From Flammulina velutipes (lineage: Eukaryota > Basidiomycota > Agaricomycetes > Agaricales > Physalacriaceae), in NCBI GenBank assembly GCA_011800155.1, contig CM022376.1, positions 868,001 through 932,000 on the forward strand: 64,000 nt of DNA. The letters are read 5' to 3'. Positions 23,308-32,876 of this stretch are shown one piece after another. A program made the translations under genes and the position numbers. Below the pieces are notes generated by a model. It made no database searches. It was not told the origin of the DNA and saw only the letters and a list, made by a program, of their open reading frames with translations. Position 1 is the first letter of the stretch. The number at the start of each line of letters is the position of its first letter.

Positions 23308-24897
23308 TCAACCCAGTAAGTCCAAGGGATCAGGCCCATCGTCGTCTTCATCCGACGTAACAGGAGCAAGTATCCGTTGCATTACACTCTTCCGAGGACC
23401 AGACTGAATTGGGGTATCAGCAACGTTGAGATAAACAAAACAAAAAACCATACCTTTCCAGATCTAATTAACGTCTTTTTTGGTCTGGCTGTGTTCTCCT
23501 TGTGGTTCGCAGATGTCGGCTTTACCCTAAGGACTGATTAGATTGAAAAAATGAATCTCTCTCAAAGGTCATACCGTTTGATTGGCGCAGATGAGGGCTT
23601 CTCCTTGACCTTGACCTGTGCAGGTTGCTTGTCGTGCTTGACACGTTTACTCGAGGCGACGTCGACGTCCTCGAGTACCTCCGCAGCCTTGCGCTTTGAT
23701 ATCTTGGACTTCGGCGGGTCGTCTACTTCTTCCCACTCCTCCTTCTCCTCATCCTCCTCCTGCTCAACCACAACTTCCTTGGCCTTCCTCGCCGTCTTGG
23801 CTTTAGGCTTGGTGGTAGGCTCCTTCCGTTTCACAGGTTTCTTCGCAGGTTTGGAGACAGATTTCTCGCTCAGTCTGGGTCGCTTCGAAGAAATGTCCTC
23901 TTCCTGGTCGCTCTCTGCAGGGCGTTTGCGGGACTTTGGCTTGGACGGTGCCGCCTTTGCTTTAGATTTCCGCTTGGGAGATGCAGGCCTTTCGGTATCG
24001 GATTCGGATTCTTCAGAGATACGGGGCTTGGATTTGGATTTCGACCGTGAGGAGATGGCGTTCTCCACATGTCTAGACGATGTCGCGTTGTTCAGAGCTT
24101 CAGCAAGATCCTCAGCAGCAGTGTCTGTGAGTTTCTTCTTGGACTTTGCTTTTGGCGGAGGAGGTAGGAGAACATCGTCGTCGGAGTCAGAGTCATCGGG
24201 AGGCGAGGTAGATTTGCGTCGTTGTCGAATAGATGGAGATGGTGCTACAGATAAAATGAGAATGGACAACGCAAATTAGGAAAAATGAACTAACACGATG
24301 GTTCGTCCTCTTCCTCCTCTTCGGCGATAGGTGTCATGAAACGTTTAGTCGGTTTTGCTGGAGGTGAATCGGGTTCTGGGGTAGGCGACGGCATAGCAGG
24401 TGCTTTAGCCTTGGACTTTGGTGGTGCTTTAGGCTTCGGCGCTGCTTTCGGTTTCGGCACTGTTTTTGGTTTCGGCGCTGCTTTAGGCTTTGGCGCAGCC
24501 TTGGGTTTGGGCGTAGCCTTTGACTTTGGTTTTGCTTTAGATTTGACTAGATATTGGATTAGTATGTTGTCATTAAGATGATTCTGACGTACCAGTGTCG
24601 TCTCCCGCCTTCTTCTTCGTCGCTGTCGCCTTCCACTTGCCCTTCACTGGTGATAGAGACCTGGAGCGGGAACGCCTGGGCGATGTGTGATTTTTTGTAG
24701 CTAACAATATATCGAGTAGTTTGTTCTCACTAGGGGGCACAAAGATGCTGCTACAGCGTTAGGGCCGGTGCCGTTAGACAACTGAGTATTACGCACCCGC
24801 CTCTGTTACGAAATCTTGACTGCTGTCGCTTCAGTCGTTCTTCGCGGCTAGCATGAACGTCGAACGTCGCTGTCGACTTGGATTGAGGTGTCTCCAT
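23308..24897 (-). CDS. Lys/Pro-rich disordered nuclear-type protein
   Basis: A spliced gene. Exon 1 (from 24897) encodes METPQSKSTATFD and a short conserved-looking segment RFRNRGG, continuing after an intron as IFVPPSENKLLDILLATK. A Pro/Lys repeat region follows (KPKAAPKPKAAPKPKTVP, 24400-24540), then an acidic patch, then a large exon (23562-24250) of alternating KRKS/SKPK basic and EEDEEKEEWEEV acidic runs. Small last exons end TSDEDDDGPDPLDLLG. The composition suggests a chromatin or nucleolar protein, with no catalytic motif. It is divergent from TDP1 with 133 bp between start codons. A copy of its 3' end lies at 30815-31049 on the other strand. Identity not recognised. Confidence 0.65.
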
Positions 24898-25030
24898 TGT
24901 CGGCCTATTGCTGACAATGTCGTGGTCAATGAGCAAGCCGCGTCCACAACAAATCGCAACAAGCAGGCGCGTTTTGTATCAGGTGACATATTACGTCATC
25001 CATCCGTTTCGCGCTTTGTTCTTGACCACG
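24898..25030. promoter_or_regulatory. Bidirectional promoter interval
   Basis: Only 133 bp separate the start codon of the Lys/Pro-rich gene (minus) from that of TDP1 (plus), so both promoters must lie in or beyond this interval. No TATA box is visible. Confidence 0.55.
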
Positions 25031-27185
25031 ATGAACGACGCGTTCGACGACGACGAGATCGCAAGGTATGTGGTACAATGGCACGGCTATATGCGTCTGA
25101 CGATGGCAAGAGCTGTTGCAGCGAGCCTCAAGGAGAAGCATGCAGCTGCACAAGTCATTGTAATCAGCGACGACGAGGAAGAACCGGTGCCGTCGACGTC
25201 GAAAGCGACGCCAGCCACAGTATCGAGCGTGACACCACAAACAACGACAGTGGTGACCGGCTTCCTCGCTGACCGTGCTCAGATGGAGAAGGAACGAAGG
25301 GAGCGCGCAAGAAAGTACCGCCAAGCTGCAGGCCTCAAAGACGACGACGATGACAGTGATACTGATAAGGCAATACCTACGACGATACCAGCAACGTCAA
25401 GCACTTCATCCAAGCCCGCTGCGCCAAATGATCTCTTCTTCCACGGCGAACTCAGGCCAACTGCTGTCGCTGCAGCAGATCCGCGGCTCGACGGCAAGCC
25501 AACATTCCGCCTCACTCAGGCTCTAGGAAACGTACGTATATCCTATTGAACTGTCATTATTCAACTCAGGAATGTGTAGAAATCAGATGTATCCTTTGCT
25601 ATCCTCTCCACTTACGCCCACGATATACCATGGATCCACGGATTTTTCGAACCCCAAGTTCCCGTCATCTTTCTCACTCAACCAGAGACCAACAGTGCAC
25701 AGATGAGCATGAAATACGTCCTGCCAAATTGGATCAAGGTGACGCCAAAGTTGGGCGTTTATGGATGCCAACATATGAAAGTGAGCACTTCCCTACTTCC
25801 TCGCGGAGTCAGTTGTTGACGCTGACATAGTTTATGATTGTAGGTCTTGCCGCTCTTCAGTGCCTCTCTCTAAATCCCGTGGTCAGATATTCTACAAGAC
25901 GGGACGCCTACGCGTCGTCGTTACCACCGCAAACCTTATCGCTTTCGATTACCGGGATATTGAAAATGTACGTCTGTAGCTACTTGCTCGTCGCGTTTTT
26001 CTCATTCAACTCAGGTTCTCTGGCTACAAGATATTCCACCCCGCCCTAATCCAATATCACACGACGCCAAAGAAAAGGAAGATTTTCCCAGCGTCTTGCA
26101 ACGCGTGCTTAATTCGATGGGAGGAAAAGAAGCTCTGCATATCCTCGCGAAGGAACATCCTACGCTACCTATCAGTCGAATAGAGGATTTGCGACGTAGA
26201 TGGGATTGGTCCAAGGTGAAGGTACAGCTGGTACCATCCATTGCTGGGAAGCATGAAGGCTGGCCGGACGTCGTTCTGTAGGTCGTCCTTGAACGCGTCG
26301 AACGACGGATTCTGACGCCCAACAGAACTGGCCACCTGCGTCTGATGAAAGCCGTACGAAATCTTGGTATGGCTAGAAAGGCGGGCGAGTTGTCACTTGA
26401 ATGCCAGGCATGTTTCTCTCGTCGTGCTCAAGCGTGCATTAATTCGATTGCCAGGGATCGTCTATAGGCGCTTACAGTTCCTCTTGGCTGAACGAGTTCT
26501 ATCACTCTGCACTGGGCCGATCACCGGAAGACTATCTCAAACTCTCCAAGACGAAGCTGTCCCAACGGCCTATACAAGGCAAGATAAGCATTGTCTTCCC
26601 TTCGCGGACGACAGTGCGTGAATCTAAACGCGGCGAACCTGGAGGAGGGACCATCTTCTGCAGACGAAACCAGTGGGAAGGGTTGAGGAAGTTGGGCAGT
26701 CGGGTTCAGATGCATGATTCGAAGAGTATGGCAGGGCCTGTTCTGATGCATACCAAGGTCAGATTGCGAGTATATGACAATGGTTCATGGGCGCTTACGA
26801 CTTCGAAGATGATATTGGGGCTGGTCAAGTCGAGAGAGGAGAATGATGATAGTGACTCTGACATAGAGATTGTGGATGCTGGTGGGAAGAAGAAAGCGGA
26901 CCCGATAGCGTGGGCGTACGTGGGCTCGCACAACTTTACACCCAGCGCTTGGGGGAACGTGTCAGGGAGCGCGTTCAATCCGGTGGTGAATGTAAGCCTT
27001 TTCTTGGTTCAAGTCTGACTCCCGCTGACTTTGAGTAGATCAAGAACTATGAGTTGGGGATTGTGTTTCCGATTCGGACGGAGGCTGAACTGGAGAAGGT
27101 GACGTTCTGGGAGCGGCCTCCGAGGAAATATGAGCAGGGGGATGTACCATGGATGCAGGAGGAGAGCCTGGCGTTTGCGAGATGA
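25031..27185 (+). CDS. TDP1: Tyrosyl-DNA phosphodiesterase 1
   Basis: TDP1 hydrolyses the 3'-phosphotyrosyl bond left by stalled topoisomerase I, in the nucleus. It belongs to the phospholipase D superfamily with two H-x-K motifs. The first, HMK, ends exon 2 (25580-25780) and continues FMI-IFYKTGRLRVVVTTANLIAFDYRD. The second, HTK, lies near 26750, followed by AYVGSHNFTPSAWG. Other family landmarks are ECQGSSIGAY, FHGELRP at the N-terminus of the fold and YELGIVFP near the end. The acidic N-terminus (VISDDEEE) is disordered. A 9-nt exon (25831-25839) and a GC-AG intron (26408-26454) are needed to keep the family motifs. A 51-nt in-frame intron follows HTK. The start at 25031 is the first Met with good context. 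Confidence 0.9.
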
Positions 27186-27248
27186 TAAATCGTGAGGTTG
27201 TAATGCTTGCTATCATTGAATGCTTATCTCGTAGGAACCTCATTATGT

Positions 27249-27278
27249 GTGGCGCATATGTTGTGTCTTATTTGGTAA
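27249..27278 (+). promoter_or_regulatory. Shared MYND-cluster upstream module (gene F)
   Basis: GTGGCGCATATGTTGTG then TCTTATTTGGTAA, 60 bp before the ATG and only 64 bp after the TDP1 stop. The leader block CATTTCGCGATCATGC follows, as before C and E. Confidence 0.7.
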
Positions 27279-27338
27279 TAAGGCGACATTTGCATTTCGC
27301 GATCATGCTTTTTTCTGTCCAGACACCATCATCTCTAA

Positions 27339-28712
27339 ATGGCGTCTCTCAAAATGCTACTGGACGCCATGCCTATCGAAGGGGCAATTTTTCAAAGTAT
27401 ACTTTTGGAAACTTTCATTCGTTCTATAGACCCCGAAGCACCAGAGCACTGCGCCCGCTTCTACGAGGCGGCCATCGTTCTCATGCAAACATTCAATAAT
27501 ATCTCGACACTTCCCCTCACCCACTCGAAACTCTTCTCTACTGCTTTACGTTTCCTGACGCATTCCAGAACCCAGGAAGATCTGCGTCGGCTGGACTTGC
27601 GCATGTCAAAGTGCCAATGTGCTCCATCAGCCATCTGGGATGTCCTTCATGGCCCCACCGTCGTTCTCCAAGGGCCGACAACCCTTTTGACGTTATTCGA
27701 GAGCCTTTCCTCTCTCCTCAGACGCTGCTTCCAGAGAACAGGTCCCAGGAAAGATCAAGTCATTTCTCTCGATACAATTCGGAAACGCGCCAAAAAGGCG
27801 CACGAGGAGGGCCGACAGGTGCCGTGGCCCCAACAATCGAGCGACCTCTTCATTTTCCCCGCAGAGCAGATACTAGCTATGCTGTGGCAAATCTACCACG
27901 TATACGAATCAATCCCCATTCTGTCGTTCTTGCGAACCATTGAAACCGCTGCGGGGACTACATTCATATCTCTATTCCACACCATCCCTTCCTTTCCGCA
28001 GGATTACTTGTATCATTTTGAACGGGGTGTTTCCTCCATAAAAGACGACTACTCCAAACTTCAAGCCATCGCCGGATTCTGGGCCCCCATTTCCTCGGTA
28101 TCAAACCCCAACATAGTGGAAAGAGGCCTACTCTGGCAACCTCACATACATGATGTGCTCACTCTCTTCAGCAAAGCCATCTTGTTACTACGCGACCAGC
28201 CAGAGCTCGATACATACAAACTTGTACCCTTTCTCTCGGAATCCGGAGCGGACTTGATACGTGAATTTAGCAGACACGTCAGCCTCGACCTCACCCACTA
28301 TGCTCCGGAAATCTTGCGCTTAACCACAAAGATCGAATGGCATGGTGGCATAGCTACTGCTGTATGGCGGAGGGTTCTCGAGCTCGCGCAAGCTGACACA
28401 TGTCATGCGCCCGGGTGCGGGGAAACATTCAGCAAGCAGAGTCGCCGGTTTTCGGTGTGCAAGGGGTGTGGCATATTGTTATACTGCTCAAGGTCGTGTC
28501 AGGTAGCCGCTTGGAGGCACCCACGTATTCCCCACCAGCCGTTCTGCACACCGCTGGGAGTGTACAGGAAGAGGTTCACCAAACGAGGTTTGGACTGGCG
28601 GAATCGCGCGCTTCTACAAGCTGAGATGGAATATGTCGGGAAACTGTCCAGAGACGCTGGAGTGACAGAAGAAGAAGCTGGAGTACTTCTGTCTCATGTA
28701 ATGCTTGTATGA
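27339..28712 (+). CDS. MYND zinc-finger cluster protein F
   Basis: A single-exon gene of 457 residues starting MASLKMLLDAMPIEG. It shows PEAPEHCARFY, THSKLFSTALRFLTHSR, MSKCQC, TIRKRAKKAHEEGRQ, WPQQSSDLFIFPAEQIL, HTIPSFPQDYLYHFERG and the MYND finger CHAPGCGETFSKQS..CKGCGILLYCSRSCQ..WRHP..PHQPFC. It is the inverted counterpart of C. It starts immediately after TDP1, so its promoter lies in a very short interval. Confidence 0.82.
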   Translation: MASLKMLLDAMPIEGAIFQSILLETFIRSIDPEAPEHCARFYEAAIVLMQTFNNISTLPLTHSKLFSTALRFLTHSRTQEDLRRLDLRMSKCQCAPSAIWDVLHGPTVVLQGPTTLLTLFESLSSLLRRCFQRTGPRKDQVISLDTIRKRAKKAHEEGRQVPWPQQSSDLFIFPAEQILAMLWQIYHVYESIPILSFLRTIETAAGTTFISLFHTIPSFPQDYLYHFERGVSSIKDDYSKLQAIAGFWAPISSVSNPNIVERGLLWQPHIHDVLTLFSKAILLLRDQPELDTYKLVPFLSESGADLIREFSRHVSLDLTHYAPEILRLTTKIEWHGGIATAVWRRVLELAQADTCHAPGCGETFSKQSRRFSVCKGCGILLYCSRSCQVAAWRHPRIPHQPFCTPLGVYRKRFTKRGLDWRNRALLQAEMEYVGKLSRDAGVTEEEAGVLLSHVMLV

Positions 28713-28749
28713 TTTGACCATAATTGTAATAGTTTTCATGTATGAAACG

Positions 28750-28842
28750 TTCAACGTTGTGGCTCGCAATGACAAGTTGAGCCAGCTTCCAGACTGATTG
28801 AAGGGTGATTCGATTGGTTTCGTCGGGACTCTGTCAGCTGTC
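28750..28842 (+). pseudogene. 3' relic of a D-type MYND gene
   Basis: The plus-strand sequence reads FNVVARNDKLSQLPD, then a stop, then LKG-SIGFVG. This matches the last codons of gene D (FNVVVRNDKLNQLPDELK..LIGLVGAD). Nothing upstream of this C-terminal piece remains. It lies between F and G, inside sequence otherwise homologous to the C-B interval, which lacks it. Confidence 0.7.
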
Positions 28843-28954
28843 CAATGGCGTGTTCTCAGGTTGTTGAGAGCAGGCTCAAGATAAATGTTGACATGCGGTC
28901 CAAGTCTCAAGATCTTATGTTCTAATCCTAATCCTTCAAACAGTGTCGATGTAA

Positions 28955-29255
28955 GTTAAAACTGCTGAAAGTTGATTCAACTATAGACGTGGCGTAAGCA
29001 TCAAACGCCGCCGGCAATCAGCGCTGCAGCCTCATTCAGAATGATTCAGTACCTTATTCTTGACCTTATTACATACTGCAACGGCAGACGGTAAGTCGTG
29101 CAAGTTTCTTTCATTTCCTAGGCTGACACTCTATTGCAGCACTGTGTAGGTCGACGTACTCCAAGGAATCAAAAATTCTCTCAATTGATATGTAGGCCTC
29201 ACTTTCTCACGACTTACGGGACGTAAGTTGAAATCGTATAGAACGTGTAATCAGC
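28955..29255 (+). promoter_or_regulatory. Upstream region of gene G, conserved with that of gene B
   Basis: It carries GTAAGTTAAAACTGCTGAAA, CATCAAACGCCGCCGGCAAT, TTCCTAGGCTGACA, GGTCGACGTACT, CCTCACTTTCTCAC and GAAATCGTATAGAAC in the order seen before gene B. The region extends the inverted duplication beyond the coding sequence. Confidence 0.65.
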
Positions 29256-30722
29256 ATGCCTTTCAAGGAGCCTCATCCATCGACTTCACCTTTCCGAGAA
29301 TCTCTCTGCATTATCCTCACCGAGTCTCTACTGGACCCAACAAAGCCCAAACACTGCGCTCACCTCTACGTAGCGTGCATCCTGCCCTTGAGATCGTACC
29401 TCTCAACTCTTCGTCGAACTCATCACACTCTCCTTACAACCATCCTCCGTTTTCTCACGTATCCCAGGACCGAAGAAGACCTGGAAAGCCTGGATGTCAC
29501 GATATCCGAATGTCACTGCCCTACTACGAACGAGGCTATTCGAGCTTTTCACACTCTGGAAACCTTTGAAGTCCCAGGAAAACGTCTGTTTGAGCTTTTC
29601 GAGCTTATTTCCAACCTCTTGACAAGCTGCTTCCATGATGAAAGTACGGTTGCCCAATTCCCTGTTCCTCTCGATACAACCCGTAAACGCGCCAAAAAGG
29701 CGCAGAAAGAAGGCCGACGTGCTGCATGGCCTGAGCAACCGTCGGACGTCTTTGTCTATCCGCCCGGGCAGATGCTAGCAACGCTATGGACCCTCTTCCG
29801 TCTGTCAGATTCTCCGATCATTCTTTTCTTCTTACACTGCATAACGTCCGCCGCGGGATCGACATTCACATCGCTGTTTTACACCCTCCCTTCCTTTCCA
29901 GTGGAATACATGATCCACCTCGAACGTGCTCTCTCGTCTCCCAAAGACCCGAAGCAGATGGCTCTAACGGCCCTGACACAATTTCTGTCCATGATCTGGA
30001 CGCGTATGGGTCATGATGTCTTTAAAATCGTGTTGTGGTACCCACATGCAAACTCCATGCTCGACCTCTTCTCACAAACCATTACGGTCTTCTCCAACCT
30101 ACCGAACGAGGGGTACGAAGAACTGGTCAAGAAGGTATCGATTCTGGGAGCGGAATTCATCATTTTGTTCGGCGAGACTGATGTACTGGATCTATCGCAA
30201 TACGCTCCTCAAATACGAGAGGCCTTAGAAAACGTTGGTCCAGGAAGCCACGACCCTCTCGCCATGGCCTGGCTTGCCGTATCTAACTTCGCTCGGTCGG
30301 ACAAATGTCAGGCACCCGGATGCGCGGAGACATACAGCAAACAGAATCGCAAATTCTCTGTGTGTGGCGCATGTGGCGTTATGTCCTATTGCTCCAGGGC
30401 ATGTCAACAGGCCGCTTGGAAGCACAAAGAGGCTCCGCATAAGCACCTCTGCCGCGCTATGAAGGCGTATACGCAGAAGTTCATCAAGCACGATGTGAAT
30501 TGGGCGAAATGCGCTCAGACGGATGGTCAGGAGATCGTGGCTCTGGCGGAAGAGGTGGGAGTGACACGGGACGAGGCTAAAGTTCTGTTTGAGCATGCAC
30601 TGATGTTTTTTTATGTTTCTGATGGCCATAAGCTAAACGAGCCTCCAGGCGACCTAAAGGAAGTTTCCGAACAGTTCGATATCGCGACGACAACATATTA
30701 TAGTAGTGGAACTTTTCCTTGA
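29256..30722 (+). CDS. MYND zinc-finger cluster protein G
   Basis: A single-exon gene of 488 residues starting MPFKEPHPSTSPFRESL, nearly the same length as B and closest to it. It shows DPTKPKHCAHLYVAC, LRFLTYPRT, ISECHC, TTRKRAKKAQKEGRR, WPEQPSDVFVYPPGQML, AAGSTFTSLFYTLPSFP and the MYND finger CQAPGCAETYSKQN..CGACGVMSYCSRACQ..WKHK..PHKHLC, then an acidic/helical tail. Inverted counterpart of B. Function unknown. Confidence 0.82.
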   Translation: MPFKEPHPSTSPFRESLCIILTESLLDPTKPKHCAHLYVACILPLRSYLSTLRRTHHTLLTTILRFLTYPRTEEDLESLDVTISECHCPTTNEAIRAFHTLETFEVPGKRLFELFELISNLLTSCFHDESTVAQFPVPLDTTRKRAKKAQKEGRRAAWPEQPSDVFVYPPGQMLATLWTLFRLSDSPIILFFLHCITSAAGSTFTSLFYTLPSFPVEYMIHLERALSSPKDPKQMALTALTQFLSMIWTRMGHDVFKIVLWYPHANSMLDLFSQTITVFSNLPNEGYEELVKKVSILGAEFIILFGETDVLDLSQYAPQIREALENVGPGSHDPLAMAWLAVSNFARSDKCQAPGCAETYSKQNRKFSVCGACGVMSYCSRACQQAAWKHKEAPHKHLCRAMKAYTQKFIKHDVNWAKCAQTDGQEIVALAEEVGVTRDEAKVLFEHALMFFYVSDGHKLNEPPGDLKEVSEQFDIATTTYYSSGTFP

Positions 30723-30814
30723 AATTCGTAGTCACCTATGTCCATTCTTTCTCAGACGCGAAACTACTTCGATGAAACGTTATGCTAATCAATACGCACT
30801 CGTTAGTTCGATCT

Positions 30815-31049
30815 AATCAGTCCTAGTACTTAGGGTAAAGCCGACGTCTACGAACCACTGGCACAAGGAGAACACCTCCAGACCAAAACAGACCTTGGTT
30901 CGGTCAGAAAAGGTATGTCTTTCTGTCTGGTTTATCTCAACACTGCTGATATCCGAATCCAGTCTGGTCCTCGAAAGATTGCAATGCAATGGATACTTGC
31001 GCCTGTTACATTGGATGAGGATGACGATGCCTTGAACTTGCTGGGCTGA
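30815..31049 (+). pseudogene. 3' relic of the Lys/Pro-rich gene
   Basis: It starts with CTAATCAGTCC and follows the last introns and exons of the minus-strand gene at 23308-23545: GGGTAAAGCCGAC, AAGGAGAACAC, a GTATG donor, a CCAG acceptor, then a final exon reading SGPRKIAMQWILAPVTLDEDDDALNLLG and a stop at 31047-31049. The parent ends SGPRKSVMQRILAPVTSDEDDD..LDLLG. Intron positions are retained, so it arose from DNA, not from a retrocopy. Confidence 0.8.
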
Positions 31050-31196
31050 GTATGACACCTATATCTGTTGGTTCTATCAGTTTGAAAAATATTATCGTCT
31101 TTATATATTATATCACATTGTAGCATATCCAGTTATTTACATCTAGAGTTAGCTCTTGCATTCAGTGGCTGACGTAGTTCTGGTTTAAAGAATTAC

Positions 31197-31227
31197 GTGG
31201 CGCAAGTGTTGTTCCATATTTGGTAAC
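31197..31227 (+). promoter_or_regulatory. Shared MYND-cluster upstream module (gene H)
   Basis: GTGGCGCAAGTGTTGTT then CCATATTTGGTAA, 48 bp before the ATG. Confidence 0.7.
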
Positions 31228-31275
31228 ATCCTCTCCTTCTCTCCTACATACCACCATTCTAACCCATATCCAAAG

Positions 31276-32721
31276 ATGACGGAGCCGGTTGAAATTCCAA
31301 TGGACTCCCTCTCTCAATCCATCCGAACTGATCTCTTGGATTCGTTCGTTCGCACCTTGGATCCCGAAGCACCACTACATTGTGCCCGATTCTACTTATC
31401 GTGCATTACGATTTTCTTGGAAGGATGGGAAGCATTGCAACCTATTCGCCTCAGCCGTCCAGATTTCTTTACAACAGCATTGCGTTTCCTCACGCACGCG
31501 AGAACACACGAGGAACTGCAACAATTGGATGTGCGAATGTCAAAGTGCCGTTGCATCCGTACTGGGCTGGTTTTGGAGATACTACACTCCGTCATATTGG
31601 AAGAGTCGCCAAACTTGGAGTCGCTCTTCAATCTCATCGGCAATCTTCTCGCCCTCTGCTTTACCGATGTCCCTTTGAACACACAATTTGCACCTCTACC
31701 AGTCGATACCAGTCGAAAGCGCGCCAAAAAGGCGCACAAGGCGGGGCGCCGCCTCCCATGGCCTGAACAGTCAATGGATCTCTTTGTTCATCCCCCAGAA
31801 CAAATGATGGCGATGTTGTGGAAAATCTATCACGTATACGAGGCTGAACGTGTCTTCAGTCTCTTGCACGTTATGACAGCTGCTAGCGGAACGACATTCG
31901 TATCATTGCTCCACACCATCCCTTCCTTTCCTCAGGAATTTTTGTACCATCTGGAACGCGCCATCTCCGCAGAGGGAAAGCTTCTCTCACTGGCCACCTT
32001 GTTAAGGTACTTGGGCCTCGTATTGACACAATCAGGCTACCACGATGTCATACAGTTCATGATGTGGCTACCTCATGTGCACAATATGCTCATCACCCTC
32101 ACCAAAGCCTTAGCGTTCGTATCGTCCCAGTCAACCGAGGACGCTACCGAAGTCGAGTTTCTGATCGTTAGTCTCTCCAACATCGGCCGCTACGTGACAG
32201 CCAACTATGATTTCTCCCCATCCCTCGACCTCTCCCAGTACGCTCCCGAGTTTGTGGGTCCCACCCCGACCGCAACACCCACAGAAAGCAGCGAATTCAT
32301 TCCCATCGCGTGGTGGCGAGTTCGCGACATCGCACAGTCGGACACATGCCATGCACCTGATTGTGGCGAGACGTTTAGCAAGCAGAATCGCCGATTTGCA
32401 GCGTGTGGAGGGTGTGATACAGTGTCCTACTGCTCGAAGTCATGTCAGGTAGCGGCCTGGAAGCATCCATATATTCCGCACAAGCCTCTCTGCCGAGCGT
32501 TGAAGGTCTACACCCAGAAATTCGTCGGACGCAACTTGAATTGGCGGACGGTTCCTTGTTGGGATGGACCGTCGATTAGGGAAGTTTCTCGACAAGTTGG
32601 CGTGACAGAGGGGGAAGCAGACGCTCTCGCCGGACTCTTGAATCGATTACTCGTGATATCCCATTACAACAAAATGATAGCGCTTCCGAATTCAGACAAG
32701 TTGGTGGATTTGCTGGGTTAG
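31276..32721 (+). CDS. MYND zinc-finger cluster protein H
   Basis: A single-exon gene of 481 residues starting MTEPVEIPMDSLSQS. It shows PEAPLHCARFYLSC, LRFLTHART, MSKCRC, DTSRKRAKKAHKAGRR, WPEQSMDLFVHPPEQMM, HTIPSFPQEFLYHLERA and the MYND finger CHAPDCGETFSKQN..CGGCDTVSYCSKSCQ..WKHP..PHKPLC, and ends KLVDLLG. H and I share an intermediate sequence type (EDW/EALQ-like N-terminus, FAPEI) and converge tail to tail. Function unknown. Confidence 0.82.
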   Translation: MTEPVEIPMDSLSQSIRTDLLDSFVRTLDPEAPLHCARFYLSCITIFLEGWEALQPIRLSRPDFFTTALRFLTHARTHEELQQLDVRMSKCRCIRTGLVLEILHSVILEESPNLESLFNLIGNLLALCFTDVPLNTQFAPLPVDTSRKRAKKAHKAGRRLPWPEQSMDLFVHPPEQMMAMLWKIYHVYEAERVFSLLHVMTAASGTTFVSLLHTIPSFPQEFLYHLERAISAEGKLLSLATLLRYLGLVLTQSGYHDVIQFMMWLPHVHNMLITLTKALAFVSSQSTEDATEVEFLIVSLSNIGRYVTANYDFSPSLDLSQYAPEFVGPTPTATPTESSEFIPIAWWRVRDIAQSDTCHAPDCGETFSKQNRRFAACGGCDTVSYCSKSCQVAAWKHPYIPHKPLCRALKVYTQKFVGRNLNWRTVPCWDGPSIREVSRQVGVTEGEADALAGLLNRLLVISHYNKMIALPNSDKLVDLLG

Positions 32722-32876
32722 ATGGCTGGAGATCTTGGTATTGGCGTTGGTCTATGTATGTGTTATCCGTGTAATTCAGATCTCCGTACACTCATGTATT
32801 GCTAGCTTGCACATTACCAAAAAATAGATACAAAAAAAGGGAGCTTCTTAGCATCGTCTCGAGATCTGACAGCCTT

